NCBI RefSeq assembly: GCF_003569745.1
Contig: NZ_AP018498.1
Span: forward strand, 868,001-932,000
Reading direction: 5' to 3'
Origin: Altererythrobacter sp. B11
Lineage (GTDB): Bacteria; Pseudomonadota; Alphaproteobacteria; Sphingomonadales; Sphingomonadaceae
Length of the DNA: 64,000 nt
Shown piece after piece: positions 34,251-44,207 of this stretch. The notes under the pieces were generated by a model. That model saw nothing but the letters and a program-made list of their open reading frames with translations, was not told the DNA's origin and searched no databases. The position numbers were made by a program, and so were the translations under genes. Numbering within the stretch: position 1 is the first letter of the stretch; every line of letters starts with the position of its first letter.

Positions 34251-34922
34251 GACCTCGTGCCCCAGCTGGCGGGCCTTCGCCTCGTAGCGGGTTTCGCTCC
34301 ACCCGCCGGGGCGGCGCTGCCAGCTGGCGGGGCCTTCCACCAGCCAGTCGAACTGGTGCGCGTGGCGGCGCATCACCATCAGCGCGTGGCGCAGATAGAC
34401 GGGATGGTCCGTGCCGAAGCGGAACTCGCCGCCGGGCTTCAGCTTGGCGGCGATCATGTCCACCGGGCCGTCGTTCATCATGCGCCGCTTGGCATGGCGC
34501 GCCTTGGGCCAGGGATCAGGGTGGAGCAGATAGACGAAGCTCAGCGCGCCATCCGGCACCCGCGCCAGCGCCTGCAGCGCGTCGCCATGATGCAGGCGGA
34601 TGTTGGCGAGGTGCTGCTCGCGAATGTGGACCAGCGCGGCCGCGACGCCGTTGAGGAACGGCTCCGCGCCGATGAAGGCGTGATTGGGCAGCATCTCTGC
34701 CCGTGCGGCCATGTGCTCCCCGCCACCGAAGCCGATCTCGAAATGAAGTGGGGCCTCCTCGCCGAACAGCCGCTCGGCCGTGACCGGCCCCTCTTCCGGC
34801 ACTGCGATCTGCGGTAGCAACCGCTCCACCAGATCCTGCTGCCCCTTGCGCAGCGGGCGGCCCTGGCTGCGGCCATAAAGCCGGTTTAGGGTAGTGGGAT
34901 CGCCTTCCTTGTAAGCACTCAT
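34224..34922 (-). CDS. trmB: tRNA (guanine-N7-)-methyltransferase TrmB
   Basis: A 232-residue class I methyltransferase that forms m7G46 in tRNA from S-adenosylmethionine. The SAM motif is LHFEIGFGGGEHMAARAEM. The family parts FIGAEPFLNGVAAAL, VYLLHPDPWPKARHAKRRM and FRFGTDHPVYLRHALMVM follow. The C-terminus is VWYFRFRRR, encoded by atypical codons next to the integrated element. The protein is otherwise complete. Confidence 0.95.
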   Translation of the reverse strand: MSAYKEGDPTTLNRLYGRSQGRPLRKGQQDLVERLLPQIAVPEEGPVTAERLFGEEAPLHFEIGFGGGEHMAARAEMLPNHAFIGAEPFLNGVAAALVHIREQHLANIRLHHGDALQALARVPDGALSFVYLLHPDPWPKARHAKRRMMNDGPVDMIAAKLKPGGEFRFGTDHPVYLRHALMVMRRHAHQFDWLVEGPASWQRRPGGWSETRYEAKARQLGHEVWYFRFRRR

Positions 34923-34964
34923 GCGCGGCCGCTTAGCAGGAAATTGGCGCTCGCAAAGAGGAAC

Positions 34965-34995
34965 GAAAAAAGCCCCGGGCGCGCGGCCCGGGGCT
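34965..34995 (-). terminator. intrinsic terminator after ctrA
   Basis: On the minus strand AGCCCCGGGC and GCCCGGGGCT form a perfect 10-base stem around a 5-base loop, followed by six T. It lies 30 bases past the ctrA stop codon. Confidence 0.9.
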
Positions 34996-35024
34996 GATTT
35001 TACGTTCGGGTAGGCTTCGAGAGA

Positions 35025-35720
35025 TCAGGCTGCTTCGGCTTCTTCGCCCGGATCGCGCAGCACATAGCCGCGGCCCCAGACGGTTTCGATGTAGTTTTCC
35101 CCGCCGCAGGCGCTCGAAAGCTTCTTGCGCAGCTTGCAGATGAACACATCGATGATCTTGAGTTCCGGCTCGTCCATCCCGCCATAGAGATGGTTGAGGA
35201 ACATTTCCTTGGTCAGGGTGGTGCCCTTGCGGAGCGAAAGCAGCTCCAGCATCGCGTATTCCTTGCCGGTCAGGTGGACGCGGGCACCATCTACTTCGAC
35301 CGTCTTGGCATCGAGATTGACCGCCAGCTTGCCGGTGCGGATGACGGACTGGCTATGCCCCTTGGACCGGCGCACGACCGCATGGATGCGCGCGATCAGC
35401 TCGTCACGATGGAAAGGCTTGGTCACATAGTCATCAGCGCCGAAGCCGAAGCTGCGGATCTTGCTGTCCATTTCCGAAATTCCGGACAGGATCAGAACCG
35501 GCGTTTGCACCTTTGCCACGCGCAGCTTCTTCAGCACGTCGTAGCCGTGCATGTCCGGCAGGTTCAGGTCCAGCAGGATGATGTCGTAATCATAGAGCTT
35601 GCCGAGATCGAGGCCCTCTTCGCCAAGATCCGTCGAATAGACGTTGAAGCCCTCTGTAGTCAGCATGAGCTCGATCGCCTTGGCGGTTGTCGGCTCGTCT
35701 TCGATCAGCAGAACGCGCAT
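35025..35720 (-). CDS. ctrA: cell-cycle response regulator CtrA
   Basis: A 231-residue OmpR-type regulator. The receiver domain has the phosphorylated Asp in [16 protein letters not shown] (Asp51) and the Lys in [11 protein letters not shown]. The winged-helix DNA-binding domain ([52 protein letters not shown]) is nearly invariant in alphaproteobacterial CtrA. It controls cell division, flagella and replication genes, and gene-transfer agents in some orders. It is monocistronic, with a strong terminator, and has TTAACC half-sites upstream. Confidence 0.97.
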   Translation of the reverse strand: MRVLLIEDEPTTAKAIELMLTTEGFNVYSTDLGEEGLDLGKLYDYDIILLDLNLPDMHGYDVLKKLRVAKVQTPVLILSGISEMDSKIRSFGFGADDYVTKPFHRDELIARIHAVVRRSKGHSQSVIRTGKLAVNLDAKTVEVDGARVHLTGKEYAMLELLSLRKGTTLTKEMFLNHLYGGMDEPELKIIDVFICKLRKKLSSACGGENYIETVWGRGYVLRDPGEEAEAA

Positions 35721-35777
35721 TCGAGTGCCCCTTAGGTATCTGCGGCGACCCTTACCGCCAAGAGGTGTTCACCTGAG

Positions 35778-35810
35778 TTAACCAAGCCATGTCTCAATGA
35801 AAAAGGTTAA
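35778..35810 (-). promoter_or_regulatory. CtrA-type half-sites upstream of ctrA
   Basis: TTAACCA at 35778-35784 (plus strand) and TTAACC at 35805-35810 on the minus strand (GGTTAA on plus) match the core of the CtrA site. They lie 58-90 bases upstream of the ctrA start, in the place expected for autoregulation. The half-sites face each other rather than forming the standard TTAA-N7-TTAA. Confidence 0.45.
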
Positions 35811-35888
35811 TTTCTCGTAAAGCTTCATGGCAGAAAGATCAGGTAGGGTAAAAACCGGGGAACGCGCTTATCCGTTCCGAAAGACTGG

Positions 35889-37355
35889 TCATGCGACACG
35901 GGCCAGCTTCTTCTGGCGCCGCCGCTGGACGGAAGAGCCGATCCCGATCGCCTCGCGATATTTCGCTACGGTGCGGCGGGCGAGGTCGAAACCGCGTTCC
36001 CGTAGCAGTTCCACCAGCTTGTCATCGGAAAGGATGTCCCTCGGGCTTTCCGCGTCCACGAGGGCCCGGATCTGTGCCTTCACCGCTTCGGCGGACACGG
36101 AGCCTTCGCCGTCCGAAGCGGCGACGCCGCTGGTAAAGAAATATTTGAGCTCGAACGTGCCGCGCTCGCAATGCAGATATTTGTTGGAGGTTACGCGGCT
36201 GACTGTGCTTTCATGCATGTCGATCGCTTCGGCCACGGCGCGCAGCGTCAACGGCTTCAGTTCCGCCACGCCGCGATGAAAGAAGCCATCCTGGCGTCTC
36301 ACCACTTCGGCCGCCACTTTCAGGATCGTCTTCTGGCGCTGGTCCAGCGCCTTCAGCAGCCAGTTGGCATCGGCCAGCTTCTCCCCCAGCCAGCCCCGCG
36401 CGGCCTTGTCGGTGCAGCCACCGCGCAGCTCCAGATAGTAGCTGCGGTTGACCACCAGCCGGGGCAGGGTGGCTTGATTGAGCGCGATGTCCCAGCCGCC
36501 CTTGGCGCCGCGCGTCACAAGGATGTCGGGAACCACCGGGGCACGCTCCGCCCCGCCATAACGTAGCCCTGGCTTGGGGTCATAGCCACGCAGCTCCGCC
36601 AGCATGTCGGCCAGATCTTCATCATCCACGCTGCACAGGCGCCGCAACCGGGGGAAATCGCCGCGGGCGACCAGATCGAGGTTGTCGATCAGCCGAGCCA
36701 TGCAGGGATCGTAACGATCGGCGTCGCGCGCCTGTAGCGCCAGGCATTCCGCCAGCGAGCGCGCACCCACGCCCGTGGGATCGAGCGACTGGATCAGCCG
36801 CAACGCCGCCTCCGCCTCATCCTGCGAGACGCCGAGATTATGCGCCACTTCGCGGAGAGGAGTGGTGAGATAACCCGCCTCGTCGATATGGCCAACCAGG
36901 TGCCCCGCAATGAAGGCGCACCGCGGATCACGCGTGGCGGCGCCGATCTGCGCTTCAAGGTGTTCGGCCAGCGTCGGCTCCTCACCGCCACGTTCTTCGA
37001 TCCCCGGCAGATCCTCTGCTACGGCCTGCCCGCGCTGGGCAGACCAGTCCCCGGTGTCGCGATCCCGATCCAGAGCCGTGGCGTCGATATCGAGGGGTGC
37101 ATCCGCTTCGCCCTCGCCGCGCAGCATCAACTCATCGGAGGTGGGATCTTCCGCCGCACGCTCGGCCGGTGCCTCTTCCCCCTGCTCGCGCGAGAGATCC
37201 CCGGCGTCGAGCAGCGGATTGGTGTCGAGCGCATCGGCGATGAAGGTTTCGATTTCGAGGTTGGACAGCGCCAGCAGCTTGATCGCCTGCTGCAGCTGCG
37301 GCGTCATTACCAGCGACTGCGACTGGCGCAGATCCAGCCTGGGGCCAAGCGCCAT
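35889..37355 (-). CDS. rpoN: RNA polymerase sigma-54 factor RpoN
   Basis: A 488-residue sigma-54. Region I (RLDLRQSQSLVMTPQLQQAIKLLALSNLEIETFI) is followed by an acidic region II, the core-binding domain, the helix-turn-helix (LKPLTLRAVAEAIDMHESTVSRVTSNKYL) and the RpoN box (ARRTVAKYREAIGIGSSVQRRR). It directs nitrogen, motility and other genes with enhancer-dependent promoters. It follows lptB by 26 bases, the usual alphaproteobacterial order. Confidence 0.97.
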   Translation of the reverse strand: MALGPRLDLRQSQSLVMTPQLQQAIKLLALSNLEIETFIADALDTNPLLDAGDLSREQGEEAPAERAAEDPTSDELMLRGEGEADAPLDIDATALDRDRDTGDWSAQRGQAVAEDLPGIEERGGEEPTLAEHLEAQIGAATRDPRCAFIAGHLVGHIDEAGYLTTPLREVAHNLGVSQDEAEAALRLIQSLDPTGVGARSLAECLALQARDADRYDPCMARLIDNLDLVARGDFPRLRRLCSVDDEDLADMLAELRGYDPKPGLRYGGAERAPVVPDILVTRGAKGGWDIALNQATLPRLVVNRSYYLELRGGCTDKAARGWLGEKLADANWLLKALDQRQKTILKVAAEVVRRQDGFFHRGVAELKPLTLRAVAEAIDMHESTVSRVTSNKYLHCERGTFELKYFFTSGVAASDGEGSVSAEAVKAQIRALVDAESPRDILSDDKLVELLRERGFDLARRTVAKYREAIGIGSSVQRRRQKKLARVA

Positions 37356-37381
37356 CGGTCAAACGCCCCCCGCGCCCACCA

Positions 37382-38194
37382 TCACAATGTAAAGCTCTCG
37401 CCCAGATAGAGCCGCCGCACATTCTCGTCCGCCACAAGCTCGGCCGGGCTGCCCGCGAACAGCACCTGGCCGCCATAGATGATGCAGGCACGATCCACGA
37501 TATCGAGCGTTTCCCGCACGTTATGGTCCGTGATCAGCACACCGATGCCGCGGCTCTTCAGCTGGATCACCAGATCGCGAATGTCGCTGATGGACAGCGG
37601 ATCGATGCCGGCAAAGGGCTCGTCCAGCAGCATGATCGAAGGCTTGGCAGCCAGCGCGCGGGCGATCTCGCAGCGCCGGCGCTCACCGCCGGAAAGGGCC
37701 ATGGCCGGGCTGGCACGCAGGCGGGTGATATGGAATTCTTCCAGCAGCCGCTCCAGCTCCTGCTGGCGCACGTCCTTGTCGGGTTCCACCATTTCCAGCA
37801 CGGCGGAAATGTTCTGTTCCACCGTCAGGCCGCGAAAGATGCTCGTTTCCTGGGGCAGATAGCCAAGGCCCAGGATGGCGCGGCGATACATGGGCAGCTT
37901 GGTGACATCGACGCCGTCCATCAGGATGCGCCCGCTGTCCGGGCGCACCAGCCCCATGATGGAATAGAAGCAGGTGGTCTTGCCGGCCCCATTGGGGCCA
38001 AGCAGGCCGAGCACCTCCCCCTTGCCGACGGTCAGCGAAATGTCGGTAAGCACCGCTCGCTTATCGTAGCTCTTCGCGATCGACACCACTTCCAGCCCGC
38101 CCTGCGGAATCGGGGGGGCCGCATTGGAAGGCAATTCCGCCATGGCGCCGGCCAGCGCCTCCCGGTCGATCAGCGGATCTTCAAATGTGCTCAT
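37382..38194 (-). CDS. lptB: LPS export ABC transporter ATPase LptB
   Basis: A 270-residue ABC ATPase that powers lipopolysaccharide export. Walker A is LGLLGPNGAGKTTCFYSIMG, the signature ALSGGERRRCEIARAL, and Walker B IMLLDEPFAGIDPLS. The start at 38194 is used because the family domain starts soon after; the frame runs upstream without homology. Its N-terminal extension of about 30 residues is common in alphaproteobacteria. It is followed by rpoN. Confidence 0.95.
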   Translation of the reverse strand: MSTFEDPLIDREALAGAMAELPSNAAPPIPQGGLEVVSIAKSYDKRAVLTDISLTVGKGEVLGLLGPNGAGKTTCFYSIMGLVRPDSGRILMDGVDVTKLPMYRRAILGLGYLPQETSIFRGLTVEQNISAVLEMVEPDKDVRQQELERLLEEFHITRLRASPAMALSGGERRRCEIARALAAKPSIMLLDEPFAGIDPLSISDIRDLVIQLKSRGIGVLITDHNVRETLDIVDRACIIYGGQVLFAGSPAELVADENVRRLYLGESFTL

Positions 38195-38357
38195 GGGCGC
38201 GAATCTAGCAAGTCTGGCGCTGCTTTGAAGCCCGGCTGGCAAGATTAGTGCATGCCGTGGCAAATTGGCCGCGCGGAGCCAATGGCGCACCGGGCTTGCA
38301 AGACGCCCTTGCAAATGAAATAGTCCGAGTCAGGAGTAGAGAAAAGGAGAAGGGCGC

Positions 38358-38735
38358 TTGGATGATACCATGCAGCAAACCGCTCCGGTAAAGCCGCGGA
38401 GAGGGCGCACCATCGATTGGCGGCGCAGGATGAGCGACAACGTCGCCTATGCGCTGCTGACCTATACCGGCCTGCAGATATTCGTGACCATGCACGCGAT
38501 CAGACATGGCAGCGGATCGATACTTCCCTATTTCGCGCTGGTCGTTCTGGTGGCCGCCATCATCCCGGCATGCCGCCTGTTTGAGCGCCGGTGGGACTCG
38601 ATCGGCGACCTCGCCGCCGGTGATCCGGAACTTGCCGGGGCCTTCCGCCGGGACCGGATCATGCTCTGGGCCTGTGCCATCGGCCTGCCCTTCCTGCTCA
38701 CGGGAATTTTCAAGGCGCTTGCGGCGCTGATCTGA
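38358..38735 (+). CDS. conserved small membrane protein
   Basis: A 125-residue protein of unknown function with three hydrophobic segments (AYALLTYTGLQIFVTMHAI, LPYFALVVLVAAIIPAC, LWACAIGLPFLLTGIFKALAAL) and a basic N-terminus. A TTG start is chosen because AAAAGGAGAAGG ends six bases upstream of it; the ATG at 38370 is too far from that site. It overlaps the following channel gene, suggesting translation coupling. Confidence 0.7.
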   Translation: MDDTMQQTAPVKPRRGRTIDWRRRMSDNVAYALLTYTGLQIFVTMHAIRHGSGSILPYFALVVLVAAIIPACRLFERRWDSIGDLAAGDPELAGAFRRDRIMLWACAIGLPFLLTGIFKALAALI

Positions 38736-40111
38736 TCGTTTCGCGTACCCGCCCTTTCACCGCCGCTGCTGCGCTGCTTTTTGCATGGCTGGCGGTGCCC
38801 GCCGCGGCCATGCTCCCGGCCGCTCCGGCACCCGAACCCGCGGTGGAGGCCACTGCTGCGCCTGCCATTGAGGCGGATCTCGCTGATGGACAGGATGACC
38901 GGATCCGCGAACGGATCAACGGCATCTTCACCGAAGTGCCAAGCCTCGCCCATGTCACCGCCTCCGTCCAGCAGGGCGTCGTCACGCTTGGCGGAACGGT
39001 GGCCGATTCGCAGGCCCGGCAGCGGGCGGAGGCGATCGCATCGCGCGTGCAGGGCGTCGTCACCGTGGAGAACGGCATAGAGCGGGATGTGTCCGTTGAC
39101 GGCGGGCTTGGGCTGCAGGCGGTGGCGGCGAAATTCCAAGGCTTCCTGAAGCTTTTGCCGCTGCTGGGTGCGGCGGTTGCCGTAGCACTGCTGATCGCGG
39201 CGATTGGCTATGTGCTGGCGGGTCTTGGCGCGCTGTGGCGCCGGGCGACTCCCAATGCCTTCCTTGCCGAGCTGATTGCCAGCGCCATTCGCTTCGTCTT
39301 TGTCGTGGGCGGGGTTGTGATCGCGCTCGACATGATCGGTGCCAGCGCGCTGCTGGGCGCCGTGCTCGGCGGGGCGGGGGTGGTGGGCATCGCACTTGGT
39401 TTCGCAATGCGGGACACGATCGAGAACTACGTCGCCTCGCTCATGCTAAGCCTGCGCCAGCCCTTCCGCCCCAATGATCACGTGGTGATCGACGGACAGG
39501 AGGGGCGGGTGATACGCCTCACAAGTCGCGCAACGATCCTGATGACGCTGGACGGCAACCACCTGCGCGTGCCCAATTCGCAGGTCTTCAAGGCGGTTAT
39601 CCTCAACTACACCCGCAATCCGCAGCGGCGCTTCGATTTTGAATTGGGGATCGACGCGGATGACGATCCCACCGCCGCGCGCCATCTGGGCATAGAGGTG
39701 CTGAAGGGGCTGGACTTCGTGCTGGCCCAGCCGGATCCGCAAGCGCTGGTGGTGGATGTGGGCGATTCCAACATCGTCATCAGCTTCCTCGCCTGGATCG
39801 ACCAGCGGGAAACCGATTGGGCAAAGGCGCGCAGCCGCGCCATTCCCGCCGTCAAGCAGGCGCTGGAGCAGGCGGGCTTCGCCCTGCCGGAGCCGATCTA
39901 TCGCCTGCGCTTCGATAATCCCCCGGCCGGTCTCAATCCCGCGGGCGGCTCACCGGCACCGGCTCAGCCCGCGCGGGAGCGACCGCCTGCTGCGGTGCGC
40001 GAGACGCTGGCCGACACCTCGCCCGAAAGCGAGATCGCGCGGATGGTGGAGGAGGAAAGGGCCACCACCGGGGAGAAGGATCTGCTCGATCCCACTCGCC
40101 CGGTGGAATAG
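38732..40111 (+). CDS. BON-domain mechanosensitive channel (MscS family)
   Basis: An inner-membrane channel with an added periplasmic domain. Read from 38732 the first residues form a classic signal peptide (FTAAAALLFAWLAVPAAA). A BON domain follows (RIRERINGIFTEVPSLAHVTASVQQGVVTLGGTV), then membrane helices, the MscS pore helix region (ALLGAVLGGAGVVGIALGFAMRDTIENYVASLML) and the MscS beta domain (FRPNDHVVIDGQEGRVIRLTSRATIL). The C-terminal tail is acidic. No ATG, GTG or TTG precedes the signal peptide: only CTG at 38732, overlapping the previous stop as CTGA. A GTG at 38795 exists but would remove the signal peptide. Confidence 0.8.
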   Translation: MIVSRTRPFTAAAALLFAWLAVPAAAMLPAAPAPEPAVEATAAPAIEADLADGQDDRIRERINGIFTEVPSLAHVTASVQQGVVTLGGTVADSQARQRAEAIASRVQGVVTVENGIERDVSVDGGLGLQAVAAKFQGFLKLLPLLGAAVAVALLIAAIGYVLAGLGALWRRATPNAFLAELIASAIRFVFVVGGVVIALDMIGASALLGAVLGGAGVVGIALGFAMRDTIENYVASLMLSLRQPFRPNDHVVIDGQEGRVIRLTSRATILMTLDGNHLRVPNSQVFKAVILNYTRNPQRRFDFELGIDADDDPTAARHLGIEVLKGLDFVLAQPDPQALVVDVGDSNIVISFLAWIDQRETDWAKARSRAIPAVKQALEQAGFALPEPIYRLRFDNPPAGLNPAGGSPAPAQPARERPPAAVRETLADTSPESEIARMVEEERATTGEKDLLDPTRPVE

Positions 40112-40115
40112 CGGG

Positions 40116-40139
40116 CGCGCGAGCCGCCCGGCTCGCGCG
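40116..40139. terminator. strong hairpin between convergent genes
   Basis: CGCGCGAGCCG and CGGCTCGCGCG form a perfect 11-base stem around CC, between the ends of the channel and ppa genes. No T-tract follows on either strand, so termination by it alone is uncertain. Confidence 0.5.
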
Positions 40140-40146
40140 GCAGACC

Positions 40147-40692
40147 TCAAGCCTTGTTGAGCTTGTCCGCCTCGTAACGCTCGATAGCTTCGCGGACGAC
40201 CACATGCGCTTCGGCCGTGCTGCCCCAGGTGCCGAGGCGCACCCACTTTTCGGCTTCCAGATCCTTGTAGTGGGTGAAGAAGTGTTCGATCTGCTTGAAC
40301 ACGATCTGCGGCAGGTCGTCCTTTTCCTTCACATCGGTGTAGTAGGGGAAGGTCGAATCCACCGGCACGCACACCAGCTTCTCGTCGCCGCCATGTTCGT
40401 CCTCGAGATTGAGCACGGCGATGGGGCGCGCGCGCACGACCGAGCCCGGGATGAAGGGCGAACGGGCGACGACCAACGCATCCAGCGGATCGCCATCGGG
40501 CGACAGCGTATGTGGCACGAAGCCGTAATTGGCGGGATAGCGCATCGGCGTGTGCAGGATGCGGTCCACGAACAGGGCGCCCGACGCCTTGTCGAATTCA
40601 TATTTCACCGGTTCACCACCGGTCGGAACCTCGATGATGACATTGAGACTTTCAGGCGGATTGTCGCCGACGGGGATCATTTCAATGCGCAT
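40147..40692 (-). CDS. ppa: inorganic pyrophosphatase (family I)
   Basis: A 181-residue soluble enzyme that hydrolyses pyrophosphate. The metal-binding signature is DGDPLDALVV, with further active-site parts GEPVKYEFDKASGALFVDRIL and YPANYGFVPHTL. The length is usual. The start has GGAGATAAT upstream. It is single, convergent with the channel gene. Confidence 0.97.
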   Translation of the reverse strand: MRIEMIPVGDNPPESLNVIIEVPTGGEPVKYEFDKASGALFVDRILHTPMRYPANYGFVPHTLSPDGDPLDALVVARSPFIPGSVVRARPIAVLNLEDEHGGDEKLVCVPVDSTFPYYTDVKEKDDLPQIVFKQIEHFFTHYKDLEAEKWVRLGTWGSTAEAHVVVREAIERYEADKLNKA

Positions 40693-40840
40693 ATTATCTC
40701 CGGTTAATGCTGCGATTACTGCGGCATCCGTGGGGTCTCCCGGCGCGGGCGGTTACCCCAGCCGGCCCGCTTTGGCGAGCCCGATTTGCCGAATCGTCGC
40801 CGTCGCGCCATTCTCGGACATACCCTCAATAGGCACTCCG

Positions 40841-40861
40841 CCGGTCGGCGTCGCCGACCGG
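40841..40861 (-). terminator. hairpin after the M61 peptidase gene
   Basis: CCGGTCGGC and GCCGACCGG form a perfect 9-base stem with a 3-base loop, 53 bases past the end of the M61 gene and about 150 bases before ppa. No T-tract follows. The rest of the 221-base gap between the two genes holds no gene. Confidence 0.4.
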
Positions 40862-40913
40862 GGTTGCTGTGGATACTATGCCATGGAGGCGGCGGAATAG
40901 CCCGCCGCCCCGA

Positions 40914-42854
40914 CTATTTGCCTGTGCGGGGCACGAGCAGCCGGTCGAGCGGCTGTTCGCCCTTGGCGCCGGGCTCGAGCCAGGGGTAGCGTAAGCCCCC
41001 GTGGTAATCGACCGGCACGGTAAGGAACCGGTCGCCCCGCTTCACCAGCAGTTCGATCGGCGCGGTGCCCGTCTTGGCATCCGTCACCGCCTTGGTAATC
41101 GCGTCCTTGCTGTATTCCGTGCCGTTCACCGCCAGGATGCGCGTGCCGTCGATGACGCCCGCATCGAAGGCGGGGCTGTCCCACATGGTGGAGGTCACCG
41201 TACCATCCGCAGAGAGATTGATCCCCAGCGAGTAGGTGAGGTTGACGTAATTGTTCGCGTTGATCCGCCCCGCCTCATAGGGGTTCGGCTCCTCCTTCCA
41301 CACCAGCTGATAGCCGGCCATCTGGATGCCCTTTACGGGTGCGGGTTGCCCGGGCTTCTGCAGCCGCGTGTTGAGGAAGGTCGCCCAGTCATAGGAATAG
41401 ACCTGGTCGAGCGCGGCCACGATATCGCCGAACTCATAGGTCAACTGGCCCCAGTCGCCATCCTTCATGCCGAAGAAAACCTTGGCGAAATCGTCGAGCC
41501 CCTTCTTGCCCCTGGTTCCCTGTCGGATGATCTGGTCGGCCTCCAGCCACACCAGCATGCCCTCGCTGTAATAATCCTCGCTGCGGCTCAGCGAGGAGAA
41601 GGGCAGCGGACGGCGCGAATTGATGATCGGGTCATGCGTGGTGTCCTCCACCGATCGCCACACCCGTCCGGGCTGTTCGGAATAATAGCCCGCGGAATTG
41701 GCCAGCGATCCCAGCACCACATCCTTGGGCTGCAGGCCCGACCGGGCAGCGAGGATCCAGCCCCAGAACTGGGTTTGTCCTTCGTACATCCACAGCAAGT
41801 TATCCTGCATCGGCTGGCGATAGTCCGGCGTCCAGAGCTTTGCCGGGCGGCGGTACTTGCCGTTCCAGCTATGGACCAGTTCGTGGCTGGTGACGTTGCG
41901 ATCATGCGCCATCGTGTCCCAATCGACAAAATCGTTGGGCTGATACTGGTTCTCGCTCGATCGCTGGTGCTCCAGCCCGATGCCGCCCATCCGGTCCGTC
42001 AGCGCCAGCAGCCAGTTGTAATGGTCATAATGGCGCGCGCCGAACAGGGCGATGGCCTCATCCGTCAGCTTGTTGAAGGTGGCGAGATGTTCGGGCGCGA
42101 TCTTCAGTTGCTCGGCCTTATCCGCCACCACATCCAGCGTGATTCCGTTCCCAACATCCCAGCTCTTCGCGAACTTGCCCGCGAACACGGGGGAGTCGAC
42201 CAGCGTTTCATAATTCACCGTGTCCCAAGTGACCGTGTTGCCGCTCGCGTTCTGCCCGTCGAGCGCGGTGAACACCGTCCAGTCCTGAGGGAAGGTGACG
42301 GTGGGCTTCACCGGGATCTGCCGCACGTAATAGCCGGCGGGATAAAGGCTCATCTTCTCCCACTGCAGGTTCAGCATCTCCTGCGTCATGGTGATCCGCC
42401 CTTCGCTCGGTTCGACGGGGGAGGTGTGGAGGAAGCGCGCCGTCACCGCAGTGGTGCCGGCCGGCAGCTTGATATGGAAGGCGTAGACCTCCAGCGGATC
42501 GCGGGTCCACTCCAGTTCCTGCCCGTTGGCTTCGAAATGAACGTCGGCCAGCAGGTTGATCGGGCCCCGCGGGGCGTGATTGCCCGGCAGCCACTCTGGC
42601 AGTTGCAGGATCAGGCTGGTGGCACCCTGCGGCACCGGCACCGTTTCCGTCACGCGATAGACGCGGCGGTCCAGATCGGTCGCATCGATATTGAGGCCGA
42701 TCGTGCCGGGATAGGGAATATCCTGCGCAGCGGGCACCGCCACCACGATCGGAACCGCTTCCGGCATGCTTTTGGGCACCGCGGCGAAGACCGGGCCTGT
42801 GCTGGCGAGGAAAAGGGCGGAAAAGAGCGGGGCAACCGCGCGTGCTGTGGTCAT
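40914..42854 (-). CDS. M61-family glycyl aminopeptidase-like metallopeptidase
   Basis: A 646-residue exported peptidase. A signal peptide ([18 protein letters not shown]) precedes the N-terminal beta domain. The zinc site [14 protein letters not shown] (HExxH) lies near residue 320, with the downstream Glu in [14 protein letters not shown]-terminal PDZ domain ([31 protein letters not shown]) follows. The start at 42854 gives the signal peptide; the frame continues upstream through hisS as a shadow. It is probably periplasmic; substrate unknown. Confidence 0.93.
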   Translation of the reverse strand: MTTARAVAPLFSALFLASTGPVFAAVPKSMPEAVPIVVAVPAAQDIPYPGTIGLNIDATDLDRRVYRVTETVPVPQGATSLILQLPEWLPGNHAPRGPINLLADVHFEANGQELEWTRDPLEVYAFHIKLPAGTTAVTARFLHTSPVEPSEGRITMTQEMLNLQWEKMSLYPAGYYVRQIPVKPTVTFPQDWTVFTALDGQNASGNTVTWDTVNYETLVDSPVFAGKFAKSWDVGNGITLDVVADKAEQLKIAPEHLATFNKLTDEAIALFGARHYDHYNWLLALTDRMGGIGLEHQRSSENQYQPNDFVDWDTMAHDRNVTSHELVHSWNGKYRRPAKLWTPDYRQPMQDNLLWMYEGQTQFWGWILAARSGLQPKDVVLGSLANSAGYYSEQPGRVWRSVEDTTHDPIINSRRPLPFSSLSRSEDYYSEGMLVWLEADQIIRQGTRGKKGLDDFAKVFFGMKDGDWGQLTYEFGDIVAALDQVYSYDWATFLNTRLQKPGQPAPVKGIQMAGYQLVWKEEPNPYEAGRINANNYVNLTYSLGINLSADGTVTSTMWDSPAFDAGVIDGTRILAVNGTEYSKDAITKAVTDAKTGTAPIELLVKRGDRFLTVPVDYHGGLRYPWLEPGAKGEQPLDRLLVPRTGK

Positions 42855-42971
42855 GGGGCAGGATACATGCCGCCTCGCGCCTTCGGCCGCAATACATGTA
42901 TCCTGCGAAACCACCCGCCTCCATCGGCCACCTTTGCGAATGGGCACAATCGGGCTAAGCGCGCGGCACTT

Positions 42972-44207
42972 ATGAGCAGGATCGAAACCCCCCGCCCCAT
43001 TCGCGGCACGCAGGACATTTTCGGCGCGGAAGCCGAAGCCTTCGCCTTCGTGGTCGAAACCTTCGAGCGCGTGCGCAAGCTCTACCGCTTCCGCCGCGTG
43101 GAGATGCCGGTGTTCGAACGGACCGAGGTATTCTCCCGCTCGCTGGGCGAGACGACCGATGTCGTTTCGAAGGAGATGTATTCCTTCGAAGACCGCGGCG
43201 GCGAATCGCTGACCCTGCGGCCCGAGTTCACCGCCGGCATCGCGCGCGCCTATCTGACCGACGGGTGGCAGCAATATGCGCCGCTCAAGGTGGCGACCCA
43301 TGGGCCGCTGTTCCGCTATGAACGACCGCAGAAGGGCCGCTATCGCCAGTTCCACCAGATCGACGCCGAGATCATCGGTGCGGGCGAGCCGCAGGCTGAT
43401 GTCGAACTGCTGGCAATGGCAGACCAGCTGCTGAAGGAACTGGGCATTGCCGAGGGCGTGACGCTGCAGCTCAATACGCTGGGCGATGCCGAGAGCCGGG
43501 AGGCGTGGCGCGGTGCGCTGGTGGAGTATTTCCGCGCCCACGCCGCGGAGCTTTCGGAAGACAGTCAGGAGCGGCTGGAAAAGAACCCGCTGCGCATCCT
43601 CGATTCCAAGGATCCCCAGGACAAGGCGTTCGTGGCCGATGCGCCGCGGATCGACGATTTCCTGACCGGTGAGGCGCAGGATTTCTTCGGCGCGGTCACC
43701 TCCGGGCTTGATGCCGCCGACGTGGCTTGGACGCGCAACCGCGCGCTGGTGCGCGGGCTCGACTATTATCGCCACACAGCCTTCGAATTCGTCACCGATC
43801 GGCTGGGCGCACAGGGCACTGTGCTGGGCGGTGGGCGCTACGACGGACTGATGGAGAGCCTGGGCGGCGCGGCTACCCCGGCCGTCGGCTGGGCCGCCGG
43901 GATCGAGCGGCTGGCGATGCTGGTCGGGGAGCGGGCAGAGGTTCCGCTGGAGATCGTCATCGCGGTCGAGGATGATGGCGCGCGCGACTTCGCCATCCGG
44001 AAGCTGGCGGAGCTGCGACGGGCGGGAGTGACGGCCGAGGTAATTGCCAGCGGCTCTCCGAAGAAGCGCTTCGACAAGGCGGGTAAGACCGGCGCGCTGC
44101 GCATTGCCTCGCTTCGACTGCAGGATGGAGAGCCTGCGGTCCACATTCGCGGTGAGAGCAGCGACGAAGATCGTGACAGTCTCATCCATGCCACGCTGGC
44201 GCCATGA
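42972..44207 (+). CDS. hisS: histidyl-tRNA synthetase
   Basis: A 411-residue class II synthetase. Motif 1 is around [31 protein letters not shown], motif 2 around [21 protein letters not shown], the His-binding motif is [13 protein letters not shown], and motif 3 is [13 protein letters not shown]. The C-terminal anticodon domain follows. The start at 42972 fits the family beginning ([12 protein letters not shown]). It overlaps prfA by four bases (ATGA). Confidence 0.97.
   Translation: MSRIETPRPIRGTQDIFGAEAEAFAFVVETFERVRKLYRFRRVEMPVFERTEVFSRSLGETTDVVSKEMYSFEDRGGESLTLRPEFTAGIARAYLTDGWQQYAPLKVATHGPLFRYERPQKGRYRQFHQIDAEIIGAGEPQADVELLAMADQLLKELGIAEGVTLQLNTLGDAESREAWRGALVEYFRAHAAELSEDSQERLEKNPLRILDSKDPQDKAFVADAPRIDDFLTGEAQDFFGAVTSGLDAADVAWTRNRALVRGLDYYRHTAFEFVTDRLGAQGTVLGGGRYDGLMESLGGAATPAVGWAAGIERLAMLVGERAEVPLEIVIAVEDDGARDFAIRKLAELRRAGVTAEVIASGSPKKRFDKAGKTGALRIASLRLQDGEPAVHIRGESSDEDRDSLIHATLAP

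Noticed and set aside
42855-44189. Upstream extension of the M61 peptidase frame on the minus strand
   Set aside because: It lies wholly over hisS; the peptidase has a good signal peptide starting at 42854.
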